The notes below the pieces were generated by a model that did no database searches, had not been told where the DNA came from, and was given only the letters and a program-made list of their open reading frames with translations. A stretch of 64,000 bases of DNA, from assembly GCF_001280515.1 (NCBI RefSeq), contig NZ_LBIQ01000028.1:1-64000 (forward strand), written 5' to 3'. Below, in pieces: positions 18,311-26,044 of the stretch (positions within the stretch are counted from its first letter, which is position 1; each line of letters begins with the position of its first letter). The position numbers and the translations under genes were made by a program. This DNA is from Mangrovimonas sp. ST2L15. Its GTDB lineage: Bacteria > Bacteroidota > Bacteroidia > Flavobacteriales > Flavobacteriaceae.

Positions 18311-19837
18311 ATGGAAAGACAAGAACGTTTTTTTAATTTTATTCAAGAGGGTAACGCCTGCAAAGGAGATTTTATCACCGTTGGTTCGGCCATGTTAGAT
18401 GGAGAAACCATAAAAAATGCATTTGTCAACATCCCTTTAAAAACCATGAATCGTCATGGACTGATTGCCGGAGCTACAGGCACAGGAAAAACAAAATCCC
18501 TTCAAGTCTTAGCAGAAAATTTGAGTGATAAAGGCATTCCTGTACTTTTAATGGATATTAAAGGTGATTTAAGCGGTTTGGCCAAACCAAGTCCTGGACA
18601 TGCAAAAATCGATGAACGACATGAGCAAATAGGTTTGCATTTCACTCCAAAATCATTTCCTGTTGAAGTTATGTCACTTTCCGAACAAGGTGGCGTAAGA
18701 TTGAGAGCTACCATTAGCGAATTTGGCCCTGTTCTTATATCAAGGATCCTTGGTGTTACTGAAACTCAAGCTGGAATCATATCGGTTATTTTCAAATATT
18801 GTGATGACAACAAGCTGCCTTTACTGGATTTAAAAGACTTTAAAAAAATCCTTCAATATGCCACAAATGAAGGAAAGGATGAATTCCAAGAATCCTACGG
18901 TAGAATTTCAACTGCTTCTACTGGTGCCATTTTAAGAAAGATTATTGAAATTGAACAACAGGGCGGCGATCTATTTTTTGGAGAAAAATCTTTTGACACG
19001 CAAGATCTCTTGAGAATAAATGACCAGGGTCAAGGCTACATCAATATCATTAGATTAACAGATATCCAAGACAGGCCTAAACTTTTCTCAACATTTATGT
19101 TGAGCCTTTTGGCAGAAATTTATTCGACCTTTCCAGAACAAGGTGACTCAGGAAGACCTGAGTTGGTCATCTTTATAGATGAAGCCCATTTGATTTTCAA
19201 TGAAGCATCAGATGCCTTACTTGATCAAATAGAAAGCATAGTCAAACTAATTAGAAGTAAAGGAGTTGGTTTATATTTTGTTACCCAAAATCCAACCGAT
19301 GTTCCAGAAGCCGTTTTGAGTCAACTAGGATTGAAGGTACAACATGCCTTAAGAGCTTTTACGGCTAAAGACAGAAAAGCTATCAAACTAACTGCTCAAA
19401 ATTATCCAGACTCAGAATATTATGATACTGTTGGCGTTCTCACCTCACTAGGAACTGGAGAAGCCTTGGTTTCTGCACTGGATGAAAAAGGTCGTCCAAC
19501 ACCATTGGCTGCCACCATGATGAGAGCTCCAATGAGCAGAATGGACATCCTTACTGAAAAAGAATTAAACACACTCTTAAGCGAATCTAAACTGGTATCC
19601 AAATACAATGAGACCATAGATCGCCAAAGCGCCTATGAAATGTTGCTGGAGAAGATTGAAAAAGCTGAACTAGAAGAGACTAAAAGAAAAGCCAAAGAAG
19701 AAAAGGAAAAATTTGAAAAGGCAAAAACGAGAAAATCCTATTCATCAAACAACAGGCAAAATCCGATTGTAAAAGTACTTACCAGTCCTACAGTAATAAG
19801 AAGCGTATTAGGCATTTTAGGAAAAATGATTAAATAA
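18311..19837 (+). CDS. HerA/YjgR-like ATPase (DUF853 family)
   Basis: A 508-residue P-loop ATPase. Walker A GATGTGKT lies at 54-61, followed by LLMDIKGDLSGLA, which is typical of the DUF853/YjgR group. Walker B LVIFIDEAHLIF is near 285, with GVGLYFVTQNPTDVPEAVL following as sensor region. The C-terminus has a lysine- and glutamate-rich helix (about 440-480) and a short basic tail. HerA relatives drive DNA resection with NurA, but no nuclease gene is next to it, and YjgR-type proteins have no settled role. It opens a plus-strand series that runs to 23359. Confidence 0.9.
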   Translation: MERQERFFNFIQEGNACKGDFITVGSAMLDGETIKNAFVNIPLKTMNRHGLIAGATGTGKTKSLQVLAENLSDKGIPVLLMDIKGDLSGLAKPSPGHAKIDERHEQIGLHFTPKSFPVEVMSLSEQGGVRLRATISEFGPVLISRILGVTETQAGIISVIFKYCDDNKLPLLDLKDFKKILQYATNEGKDEFQESYGRISTASTGAILRKIIEIEQQGGDLFFGEKSFDTQDLLRINDQGQGYINIIRLTDIQDRPKLFSTFMLSLLAEIYSTFPEQGDSGRPELVIFIDEAHLIFNEASDALLDQIESIVKLIRSKGVGLYFVTQNPTDVPEAVLSQLGLKVQHALRAFTAKDRKAIKLTAQNYPDSEYYDTVGVLTSLGTGEALVSALDEKGRPTPLAATMMRAPMSRMDILTEKELNTLLSESKLVSKYNETIDRQSAYEMLLEKIEKAELEETKRKAKEEKEKFEKAKTRKSYSSNNRQNPIVKVLTSPTVIRSVLGILGKMIK

Positions 19838-19865
19838 TATATCTAAATAACAACAATTCAATTTT

Positions 19866-20417
19866 ATGAAAAAATACCCCTTTATTATAACTGCTTTAGC
19901 TTTATTAACCATCGGATGCAAAAGAACCCAAGACCCTTTTGAAATTGACAAAGGACATATTGGTTTACTTACAGATTCTACTCAAGTGAAAGACATCAAG
20001 TCTTTATTTTCGAATGATTCGGTTGTAATTCTAACAGGTAGAGATGCCATGATGAACCCGAACAAAGGCATCGAAATATTTGATAAGGAAGGCAAGTCAT
20101 TACTTGAGCTAACCGCTAAATCTAAAAATGACTCTACCTCTACTATTTCAACAGTAAAGGTAATCGACCCAAGATTCAAAACCCCAAAAGGAATCAATGT
20201 AAATAGCACCTTTGGCGATTTGGAAAAAAACTATAAAATATCAAAAATCGAAACCACTTGGAGGAATGTTGTGGTTTTTGTTAACGAATTTGATGGTTTC
20301 TTTACCATTGAAAAATCAGAATTGCCTGGAGAACTTCAATTTGACCAAAATGCTAAAATTGAAGCTATCCAAATACCTGATCAAGCAAAAATCAAGTACT
20401 TCATGATAGGTTGGTAA
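19866..20417 (+). CDS. Lipoprotein of unknown function
   Basis: A 183-residue protein with a lipoprotein signal (lipobox cysteine at residue 18, LTIGC). The mature part is mostly beta and helix with GRDAMMNPNKGIEIFDKEG and STFGDLEKNYKISKIE; I recognise no domain. It sits 28 nt after the HerA-like gene and 4 nt before the YitT gene on the same strand, so it is probably part of the same transcript. Confidence 0.75.
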   Translation: MKKYPFIITALALLTIGCKRTQDPFEIDKGHIGLLTDSTQVKDIKSLFSNDSVVILTGRDAMMNPNKGIEIFDKEGKSLLELTAKSKNDSTSTISTVKVIDPRFKTPKGINVNSTFGDLEKNYKISKIETTWRNVVVFVNEFDGFFTIEKSELPGELQFDQNAKIEAIQIPDQAKIKYFMIGW

Positions 20418-20421
20418 ACCA

Positions 20422-21399
20422 ATGAACCCTTTTTTCTCTAAAATACTAGCAGATATCGCCCGAAAAAAGCTTAAAGCAAAAGCTCCTTCGGCACCCATAA
20501 CTAAACGGCAACTTGTACCTGCCATTAGGTCGCTAAAGGTGGAAGTCTCACATGCTACTAAGGAATCACTTTATATTATTATTGGGGTGTTTTCTGCTGG
20601 TTTTGGATTGAAAGGTTTTTTACTCCCCAACGGATTTATTGACGGCGGAGCTACAGGTATTTCGCTTTTATTAGAGAACATTACAACAATAGAGTTAAGT
20701 TTTTTACTCATTCTTGTTAACCTTCCTTTTTTAATTTTGGGCGCTAAAACCTTTAATATCAAATTCGCCATTAAAAGTATGGCTGCCATTGCATTCTTAG
20801 GGTTTGTTGTTCATTATTTCAATTACCCAACCATTACTGAAGACAAATTACTTATTGCTGTTTTCGGTGGTTTTTTCCTTGGATTAGGTATTGGAATGTC
20901 TATAAGAGGTGGAGCTGTAATTGACGGGACTGAGGTCTTAGCTATCTTTTTAAGCAGAAAGCTCTCTTTAACGGTTGGTGATGTTCTGTTACTTATAAAT
21001 ATTGTTATATTCTCCTTTGGAGCTTATATGCTCTCTATTGAAATTGCACTCTATGCCATTTTAACCTATTTGGCAGCAGCAAAAACAGTAGATTTTGTTG
21101 TAGATGGCGTTGAGGAATATGTAGGAGTAACCATTATATCTAAAGAGCATGAAGCTATCAGAGACATGCTTATTGAAAAGCTAAGACGGGCTTGCACTAT
21201 TTATGCAGGAAAGGGCGGATATGGAAGTGAAGGGAAAAGCTATGATAAGGACATAATCTATACCGTTATTACCCGCTTGGAATTAGCAAAACTGCACACT
21301 GAGATTGACAAAATAGACAGCAAAGCCTTTATTATAATGTCCTTGGTTAAGGATCTGAAAGGCGGGATGATTAAACGTAAACCTCTAGAAAAAAAATGA
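20422..21399 (+). CDS. YitT family membrane protein (DUF161 / DUF2179)
   Basis: A 325-residue membrane protein. After a basic N-terminal stretch of about 45 residues, there are five or six hydrophobic segments with GFLLPNGFIDGGATGISLLL and GMSIRGGAVIDGTEVLA, the repeated YitT signature. The C-terminal cytoplasmic DUF2179 domain follows, with GKGGYGSEGKS and VITRLELAKLH. Transport function is presumed but the substrate is unknown. The stop overlaps the cupin start by 4 nt (ATGA). Confidence 0.92.
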   Translation: MNPFFSKILADIARKKLKAKAPSAPITKRQLVPAIRSLKVEVSHATKESLYIIIGVFSAGFGLKGFLLPNGFIDGGATGISLLLENITTIELSFLLILVNLPFLILGAKTFNIKFAIKSMAAIAFLGFVVHYFNYPTITEDKLLIAVFGGFFLGLGIGMSIRGGAVIDGTEVLAIFLSRKLSLTVGDVLLLINIVIFSFGAYMLSIEIALYAILTYLAAAKTVDFVVDGVEEYVGVTIISKEHEAIRDMLIEKLRRACTIYAGKGGYGSEGKSYDKDIIYTVITRLELAKLHTEIDKIDSKAFIIMSLVKDLKGGMIKRKPLEKK

Positions 21400-21761
21400 A
21401 AAAATTCATCATACAAACTGAACCGTTCGTAGTCCCAACAACTGACGGAAAAATCATTAAAGAACATTTTGGAAACACCACTGATGGTAATTCGGAAATA
21501 AGTATCGCTCATATGATTGCTCCTTCTGGATGGAGTGAACCATTTCAAACCCCAGAATTTGATGAATACACGTTGGTCCTTAGAGGTAAAAAACAATTTA
21601 TTATTGAAGGAGAAACTGTGGTTTTAAGTGCAGGCCAATCCATTAAAATTCAAAAAAATACCCGAATCCAATATTCCAATCCGTTTGCGGAACCATGTGA
21701 ATATGTTGCCATTTGCATGCCGGCCTTTTCCATGGATGCAGTACATCGAGAAGAGAAATAA
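21396..21761 (+). CDS. Cupin-domain protein
   Basis: A 121-residue single-domain cupin. The core is visible as APSGWSEPFQTPEFDEYTLV and a second half with GQSIKIQKNTRIQYSNP. The metal-ligand histidines usual in cupins are not clearly present (EPF and DEY take their place), so it may bind a ligand without a metal. It overlaps the YitT gene by 4 nt and is followed 2 nt later by the hydrolase, so the three are translationally linked. Substrate unknown. Confidence 0.82.
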   Translation: MKKFIIQTEPFVVPTTDGKIIKEHFGNTTDGNSEISIAHMIAPSGWSEPFQTPEFDEYTLVLRGKKQFIIEGETVVLSAGQSIKIQKNTRIQYSNPFAEPCEYVAICMPAFSMDAVHREEK

Positions 21762-21763
21762 CA

Positions 21764-22585
21764 ATGATTATTCAAAAACTAATTGGGTTTAAAATAAATT
21801 CGGTCAGCCTTTTTTCTTCAAAATTAGCTGGCAGGATGGCTCTATTCCTTTTCACAAAACCGCTGAAAGGAAAAATCAACGAATTACAATCAGACTTTCT
21901 AGACACGGCCTTCCATGAAGAATTAAACCATCAAGGAACTCCAATCATGACCTACCGGTGGTTAGGAAATAAAAAAACGGTTCTATTAGTACACGGATGG
22001 GAAAGCAATTCTGCTAGATGGCGAGCCATTATACCAGAACTTCAAGCAAAAGGTCATACAGTCGTAGCACTAGACGCTCCTGCCCACGGACGGTCGGGAA
22101 GCAGAAGATTTAACGCCTTATTGTATGCCGAATTTATTAATGAAGCAACAAAAAGGTTCCATCCAGAAATCATTGTAGGTCATTCCGTAGGAGGAATGGC
22201 TTCGGTTTATTATTTACACAAATACCAACCCCCTTCTGTAAAAAAAGTAGTGCTTTTGGGAGCCCCATCTGAATTTTCAGATATCATTAGTCGGTATTTT
22301 CTAATGATGGGTTACAATAAAAAAACCATAAACGCCATTAAAAAAAGAATCAAAGATAAATATGGCATTGAGGTGGATGATTTCTCTTCTGTAAAGCACC
22401 TAAAAACTATTCTTTCAGAAGGTTTAATTATCCATGACAAAACAGATCCCATAATACCTTACGAAGATGCCGTTTTAATAAATTCCAATTTTAAAAACAG
22501 TACCTTGATAACAACCGAAGGTTTTGGGCATTCGCTTTATGATGAAAGTGTCTCAAACCACATATATCACTTTATAGAAAGTTAG
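21764..22585 (+). CDS. Alpha/beta hydrolase
   Basis: A 273-residue hydrolase with HGWESNSARW (oxyanion region) at 78-87, nucleophile Ser141 in GHSVGG, an acidic residue in DKTDPIIP and His in EGFGHSLYDE near the C-terminus, completing a Ser-Asp-His triad. The substrate cannot be told. An upstream ATG at 21713 would overlap the cupin gene by 49 nt; the ATG at 21764 follows the cupin stop by 2 nt and was chosen. Confidence 0.9.
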   Translation: MIIQKLIGFKINSVSLFSSKLAGRMALFLFTKPLKGKINELQSDFLDTAFHEELNHQGTPIMTYRWLGNKKTVLLVHGWESNSARWRAIIPELQAKGHTVVALDAPAHGRSGSRRFNALLYAEFINEATKRFHPEIIVGHSVGGMASVYYLHKYQPPSVKKVVLLGAPSEFSDIISRYFLMMGYNKKTINAIKKRIKDKYGIEVDDFSSVKHLKTILSEGLIIHDKTDPIIPYEDAVLINSNFKNSTLITTEGFGHSLYDESVSNHIYHFIES

Positions 22586-22587
22586 AC

Positions 22588-22595
22588 TATCTTTG
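22588..22595 (+). promoter_or_regulatory. Candidate -7 promoter box for rluF, 5 nt from the start codon
   Basis: TATCTTTG, matching TAnnTTTG, starting 3 nt after the hydrolase stop and ending 5 nt before the ATG at 22601. A leaderless transcript is implied. Confidence 0.6.
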
Positions 22596-22600
22596 CAGCC

Positions 22601-23359
22601 ATGGAAGACAACCAAGTAAGAATAAATAAATACTTGAGCGAAGCTGGATATTGCTCCAGAAGGGAAGCTGATAAATTAATTGAACAGGGCCGCATTACTA
22701 TAAACGGACAAGTCCCAGAAATGGGAACCAAAGTATCTCCCGGTGATCAAGTTTTTGTTGACGGAGAGCTAATTTCCAACAAAAAGAACGATTTCACCTA
22801 TTTGGCTTTCAATAAGCCTGTGGGCATTGTATGTACCACGGATACTAGAGTTGAAAAAGACAATATCATTGACTTCATCAATTATCACAAACGCATATTT
22901 CCTATTGGAAGATTGGATAAACCCAGTGAAGGTCTTATCCTATTGACCGATGATGGAGATATTGTCAATAAAATTCTTCGAGCTTCCAATAACCACGAAA
23001 AAGAATACATAGTCACAGTTGACAAACCCATTTCCCAAACATTTATTGAACGAATGTCTCAAGGCGTTCCTATTCTTGATACGGTTACAAAAAAATGCCA
23101 CGTTGAAAAGATAGACTCCTTTACTTTTAAAATTATCTTGACTCAGGGATTGAATCGCCAAATTAGAAGAATGTGTGAATATTTGGATTATGAAGTTCAG
23201 ACCTTAAAAAGGGTACGTATTATGAATATCCCTTTGGATGTACCCATTGGAAAATACCGTAAATTAACGGATAAAGAACTCATTGATCTCAACAAATTAC
23301 TTGGGGATTCCCAAAAACATTTCACAGAAAAAACAAGACCTAGACGCTCCAGGAGATAG
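22601..23359 (+). CDS. rluF: 23S rRNA pseudouridine synthase, RluF type
   Basis: A 252-residue protein with an N-terminal S4 RNA-binding domain (about 5-60, [20 protein letters not shown]) and a RsuA/RluB/E/F catalytic domain with Asp106 in [11 protein letters not shown]. The segment [16 protein letters not shown] is closest to RluF, which modifies U2604 of 23S rRNA, and the Arg-rich C-terminus (RPRRSRR) also fits. RluB is the main alternative. Confidence 0.9.
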   Translation: MEDNQVRINKYLSEAGYCSRREADKLIEQGRITINGQVPEMGTKVSPGDQVFVDGELISNKKNDFTYLAFNKPVGIVCTTDTRVEKDNIIDFINYHKRIFPIGRLDKPSEGLILLTDDGDIVNKILRASNNHEKEYIVTVDKPISQTFIERMSQGVPILDTVTKKCHVEKIDSFTFKIILTQGLNRQIRRMCEYLDYEVQTLKRVRIMNIPLDVPIGKYRKLTDKELIDLNKLLGDSQKHFTEKTRPRRSRR

Positions 23360-23473
23360 CACTTCAGTTGTTAAAACTTTTATAACTACCCTTTTAATCA
23401 GGAAATAGTATCCTATCTTGATGCTATATTAACACGTAATCCCTTATAGATTACTCAAAACCATCATCAATTT

Positions 23474-23656
23474 ATGATACGTATATTAGCAATCATCCTA
23501 ACCGTTGGAGGTATGATAGGACTCGTCTTAGGAGTACTTGGTATTTTTGGAAACAACCTCATATCCTTAAGCCCTTGGGCATTAACAATCTTAGGATTTA
23601 TATTTTTCCTATCTGGAGTTTCTATGCTTAAATATCGCAGGGACAAACCAGCGTAG
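23474..23656 (+). CDS. Small two-helix membrane protein
   Basis: A 60-residue protein with two hydrophobic helices (about 4-27 and 33-52), separated by a short loop with GIFGNNLISLSPW, and a basic tail (KYRRDKPA). No known family recognised. It lies alone after rluF and faces folD, whose stop is 9 nt beyond. The membrane-protein composition supports a real gene, but it is short and the opposite strand is also open here. Confidence 0.6.
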   Translation: MIRILAIILTVGGMIGLVLGVLGIFGNNLISLSPWALTILGFIFFLSGVSMLKYRRDKPA

Positions 23657-23664
23657 AGCAAATG

Positions 23665-24552
23665 CTATTTTTTGCTTTTTAGGTGTCTTTCCCTAGCCAA
23701 TAACGTATTTTTCATAAGCATCGCAATGGTCATCGGTCCTACACCACCAGGAACAGGGGTAATGAAGCTTGCCTTTTTACTTACGTTTTCAAAATCTACG
23801 TCGCCAGTGATGCGATAACCTTTTGCCGTGGACTCATCAGCAACTCTAGTGATTCCAACATCGATAATTACTACGTCATCCTTTACCATTTCGGCTTTAA
23901 GGAAACCTGGAACCCCAAGTGCAGTAATGATGATATCAGCTTGAGACGTTATTTGGGAAATGTTTTTGGTATGACTATGCGTTAAGGTTACAGTAGAATT
24001 CCCTGGAAACCCTTTTCTACCCATAAGAATACTCATAGGACGACCAACAATATGACTTCGACCAATAACCACAGTATGCTTACCTTGGGTCTCTACTCCG
24101 TAGCGCTCCATAAGCTCTAAAATTCCAAATGGCGTAGCTGGAATGAACGTACTCATATCCAAAGCCATCCTTCCAAAATTCATAGGGTGGAATCCATCGA
24201 CATCCTTATCTGGATCTACAGCCAAAAGCACTTTTTGGGTATCGATTTGCTTTGGTAAAGGCAATTGAACAATGTATCCATCTATTTCTGGATTGGCATT
24301 CAATTCTTGAATTTTTTCCAACAACTCAATCTCACTGGTTGTACTAGGCATTTTCACAAGTGTAGATTCAAATCCTACCAACTCACAAGCTTTAACTTTG
24401 CTACCCACATAGGTTAAACTAGCGCCATCATTTCCAACCAAAATTGCAGCCAGGTGAGGAACTTTTTCTCCTCTAGCTTTCATTCTATCTACTTGTTCTG
24501 CGATCTCAGCCTTGATATCGCTACTTGTTTTCTTACCGTCTAAAATTGTCAT
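23665..24552 (-). CDS. folD: Methylenetetrahydrofolate dehydrogenase / cyclohydrolase
   Basis: Bifunctional enzyme that interconverts 5,10-methylene-, methenyl- and 10-formyl-tetrahydrofolate. The 295 residues have YVGSKVKACE with the catalytic lysine, QLPLPKQID, DVDGFHP, the NADP-binding region VVIGRSHIVGRP and PGGVGPMT near the end. It follows ffh by 44 nt on the same strand, an arrangement that suggests cotranscription. Confidence 0.97.
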   Translation of the reverse strand: MTILDGKKTSSDIKAEIAEQVDRMKARGEKVPHLAAILVGNDGASLTYVGSKVKACELVGFESTLVKMPSTTSEIELLEKIQELNANPEIDGYIVQLPLPKQIDTQKVLLAVDPDKDVDGFHPMNFGRMALDMSTFIPATPFGILELMERYGVETQGKHTVVIGRSHIVGRPMSILMGRKGFPGNSTVTLTHSHTKNISQITSQADIIITALGVPGFLKAEMVKDDVVIIDVGITRVADESTAKGYRITGDVDFENVSKKASFITPVPGGVGPMTIAMLMKNTLLARERHLKSKK

Positions 24553-24596
24553 ATCCTGTTTGTTGAGTTGTATTTATAAATAAAAAATATGAGGGA

Positions 24597-25925
24597 TTAC
24601 CTCATATTTTTCATCATTTGCATCATTTGTTTGCCGCGGCCTCCTTGCATCATCTTCATCATTTTGCTCATCTGATTGAATTGCTTCAATAACTGATTCA
24701 CTTCTTGAACCGATGTCCCAGAACCCTTTGCTACACGTTTTTTTCTAGTAGCATTCAAAACAGAAGGTGTTGATCGTTCTTCTGGAGTCATGGAATGGAT
24801 TATTGCTTCGATATGCTTGAAGGCATCATCATCAATATCAATATCTTTCATCATTTTACCAGCTCCTGGGATCATGCCAATCAAATCCTTCATGCTACCC
24901 ATTTTCTTGATTTGCTGTATCTGACTTAAAAAGTCATCAAATCCAAATTGGTTTTTGGCAATTTTCTTCTGAAGCTTACGCGCTTCTTCTTCGTCATATT
25001 GTTCCTGTGCTCTTTCTACAAGAGACACAACATCTCCCATCCCCAAAATACGGTCTGCCATACGCGAAGGATAGAACACATCAATCGCATCCATCTTCTC
25101 ACCTGTTCCAATAAACTTGATTGGCTTGTCTACAACAGACTTGATTGAAATGGCGGCTCCACCTCGGGTATCACCATCCAACTTGGTTAAAATAACTCCA
25201 TCAAAATTCAAGACATCGTTAAAGGCCTTTGCCGTGTTCACAGCATCTTGCCCTGTCATGGAATCAACCACGAACAAAGTTTCCTGTGGCTGAATCGCTT
25301 TATGGATGTTTGAGATTTCGGTCATCATGGCCTCATCTACGGCCAAACGACCTGCAGTATCTATGATAACCACATTGTGTCCATTTGCCTTAGCATGCGC
25401 AATACCGGCTTGTGCAATAGCAACAGGATCTTGATTTCCTTTATCACTAAAAACCTCAACATTTATTTGGCCACCAACCACATGTAACTGATCAATCGCT
25501 GCAGGACGATACACGTCACAAGCAACCAATAAAGGTTTTTTGGTTTTCTTATTTTTTAAATAGTTTGCCAATTTACCAGAAAAAGTCGTTTTACCAGACC
25601 CTTGTAAACCAGACATCAAAATAACAGATGGATTCCCAGATAAATTGATTCCTTCGGCATCACCACCCATTAATTGGGTCAATTCATCTTTTACAATTTT
25701 CACCATTAATTGACCCGGCTGGAGAGTTGTCAAAACATCTTGACCTAAGGCCTTCTCCTTAACCCTATTGGTAAATTCTTTGGCAATTTTAAAGTTAACA
25801 TCGGCATCCAGCAACGCTCTTCTAACCTCTTTTAAGGTTTCCGCTACATTGACTTCGGTAATACTTCCGTGTCCTTTTAATACGTGTAACGCCTTATCTA
25901 ACTTCTCACTTAAACTATTAAACAT
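24597..25925 (-). CDS. ffh: Signal recognition particle protein Ffh
   Basis: GTPase of the signal recognition particle, which binds signal sequences and 4.5S RNA and delivers ribosomes to FtsY. The 442 residues contain the N domain (1-85), the G domain with GLQGSGKTTFSGKLA, DTAGRLAVDE and TKLDGDTRGG, and the methionine-rich M domain (from about 325) ending in a Met/Gln/Lys tail. A TAAATTTG box lies 25 nt upstream. Confidence 0.98.
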   Translation of the reverse strand: MFNSLSEKLDKALHVLKGHGSITEVNVAETLKEVRRALLDADVNFKIAKEFTNRVKEKALGQDVLTTLQPGQLMVKIVKDELTQLMGGDAEGINLSGNPSVILMSGLQGSGKTTFSGKLANYLKNKKTKKPLLVACDVYRPAAIDQLHVVGGQINVEVFSDKGNQDPVAIAQAGIAHAKANGHNVVIIDTAGRLAVDEAMMTEISNIHKAIQPQETLFVVDSMTGQDAVNTAKAFNDVLNFDGVILTKLDGDTRGGAAISIKSVVDKPIKFIGTGEKMDAIDVFYPSRMADRILGMGDVVSLVERAQEQYDEEEARKLQKKIAKNQFGFDDFLSQIQQIKKMGSMKDLIGMIPGAGKMMKDIDIDDDAFKHIEAIIHSMTPEERSTPSVLNATRKKRVAKGSGTSVQEVNQLLKQFNQMSKMMKMMQGGRGKQMMQMMKNMR

Positions 25926-25950
25926 ATGTTACTTGAAATTTTAAGAAGTG

Positions 25951-25958
25951 CAAATTTA
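25951..25958 (-). promoter_or_regulatory. Candidate -7 promoter box for ffh-folD
   Basis: TAAATTTG on the minus strand, 25 nt before the ffh ATG; matches TAnnTTTG. Confidence 0.55.
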
Positions 25959-25998
25959 AGGATTTGTAGTGTATTTATAAAGTTTCATTTTAATAAAA

Positions 25999-26020
25999 AA
26001 GCTACCCCAAGGAGTAGCTT
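25999..26020 (-). terminator. Terminator after the LamG lipoprotein gene
   Basis: On the minus strand AAGCTAC / GTAGCTT closes a hairpin (with two further C-G pairs possible inside), followed by TTTTATT. It lies 24 nt beyond the stop at 26045. Confidence 0.8.
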
Positions 26021-26044
26021 CTTCTTTTAAACCAATTATGCGAA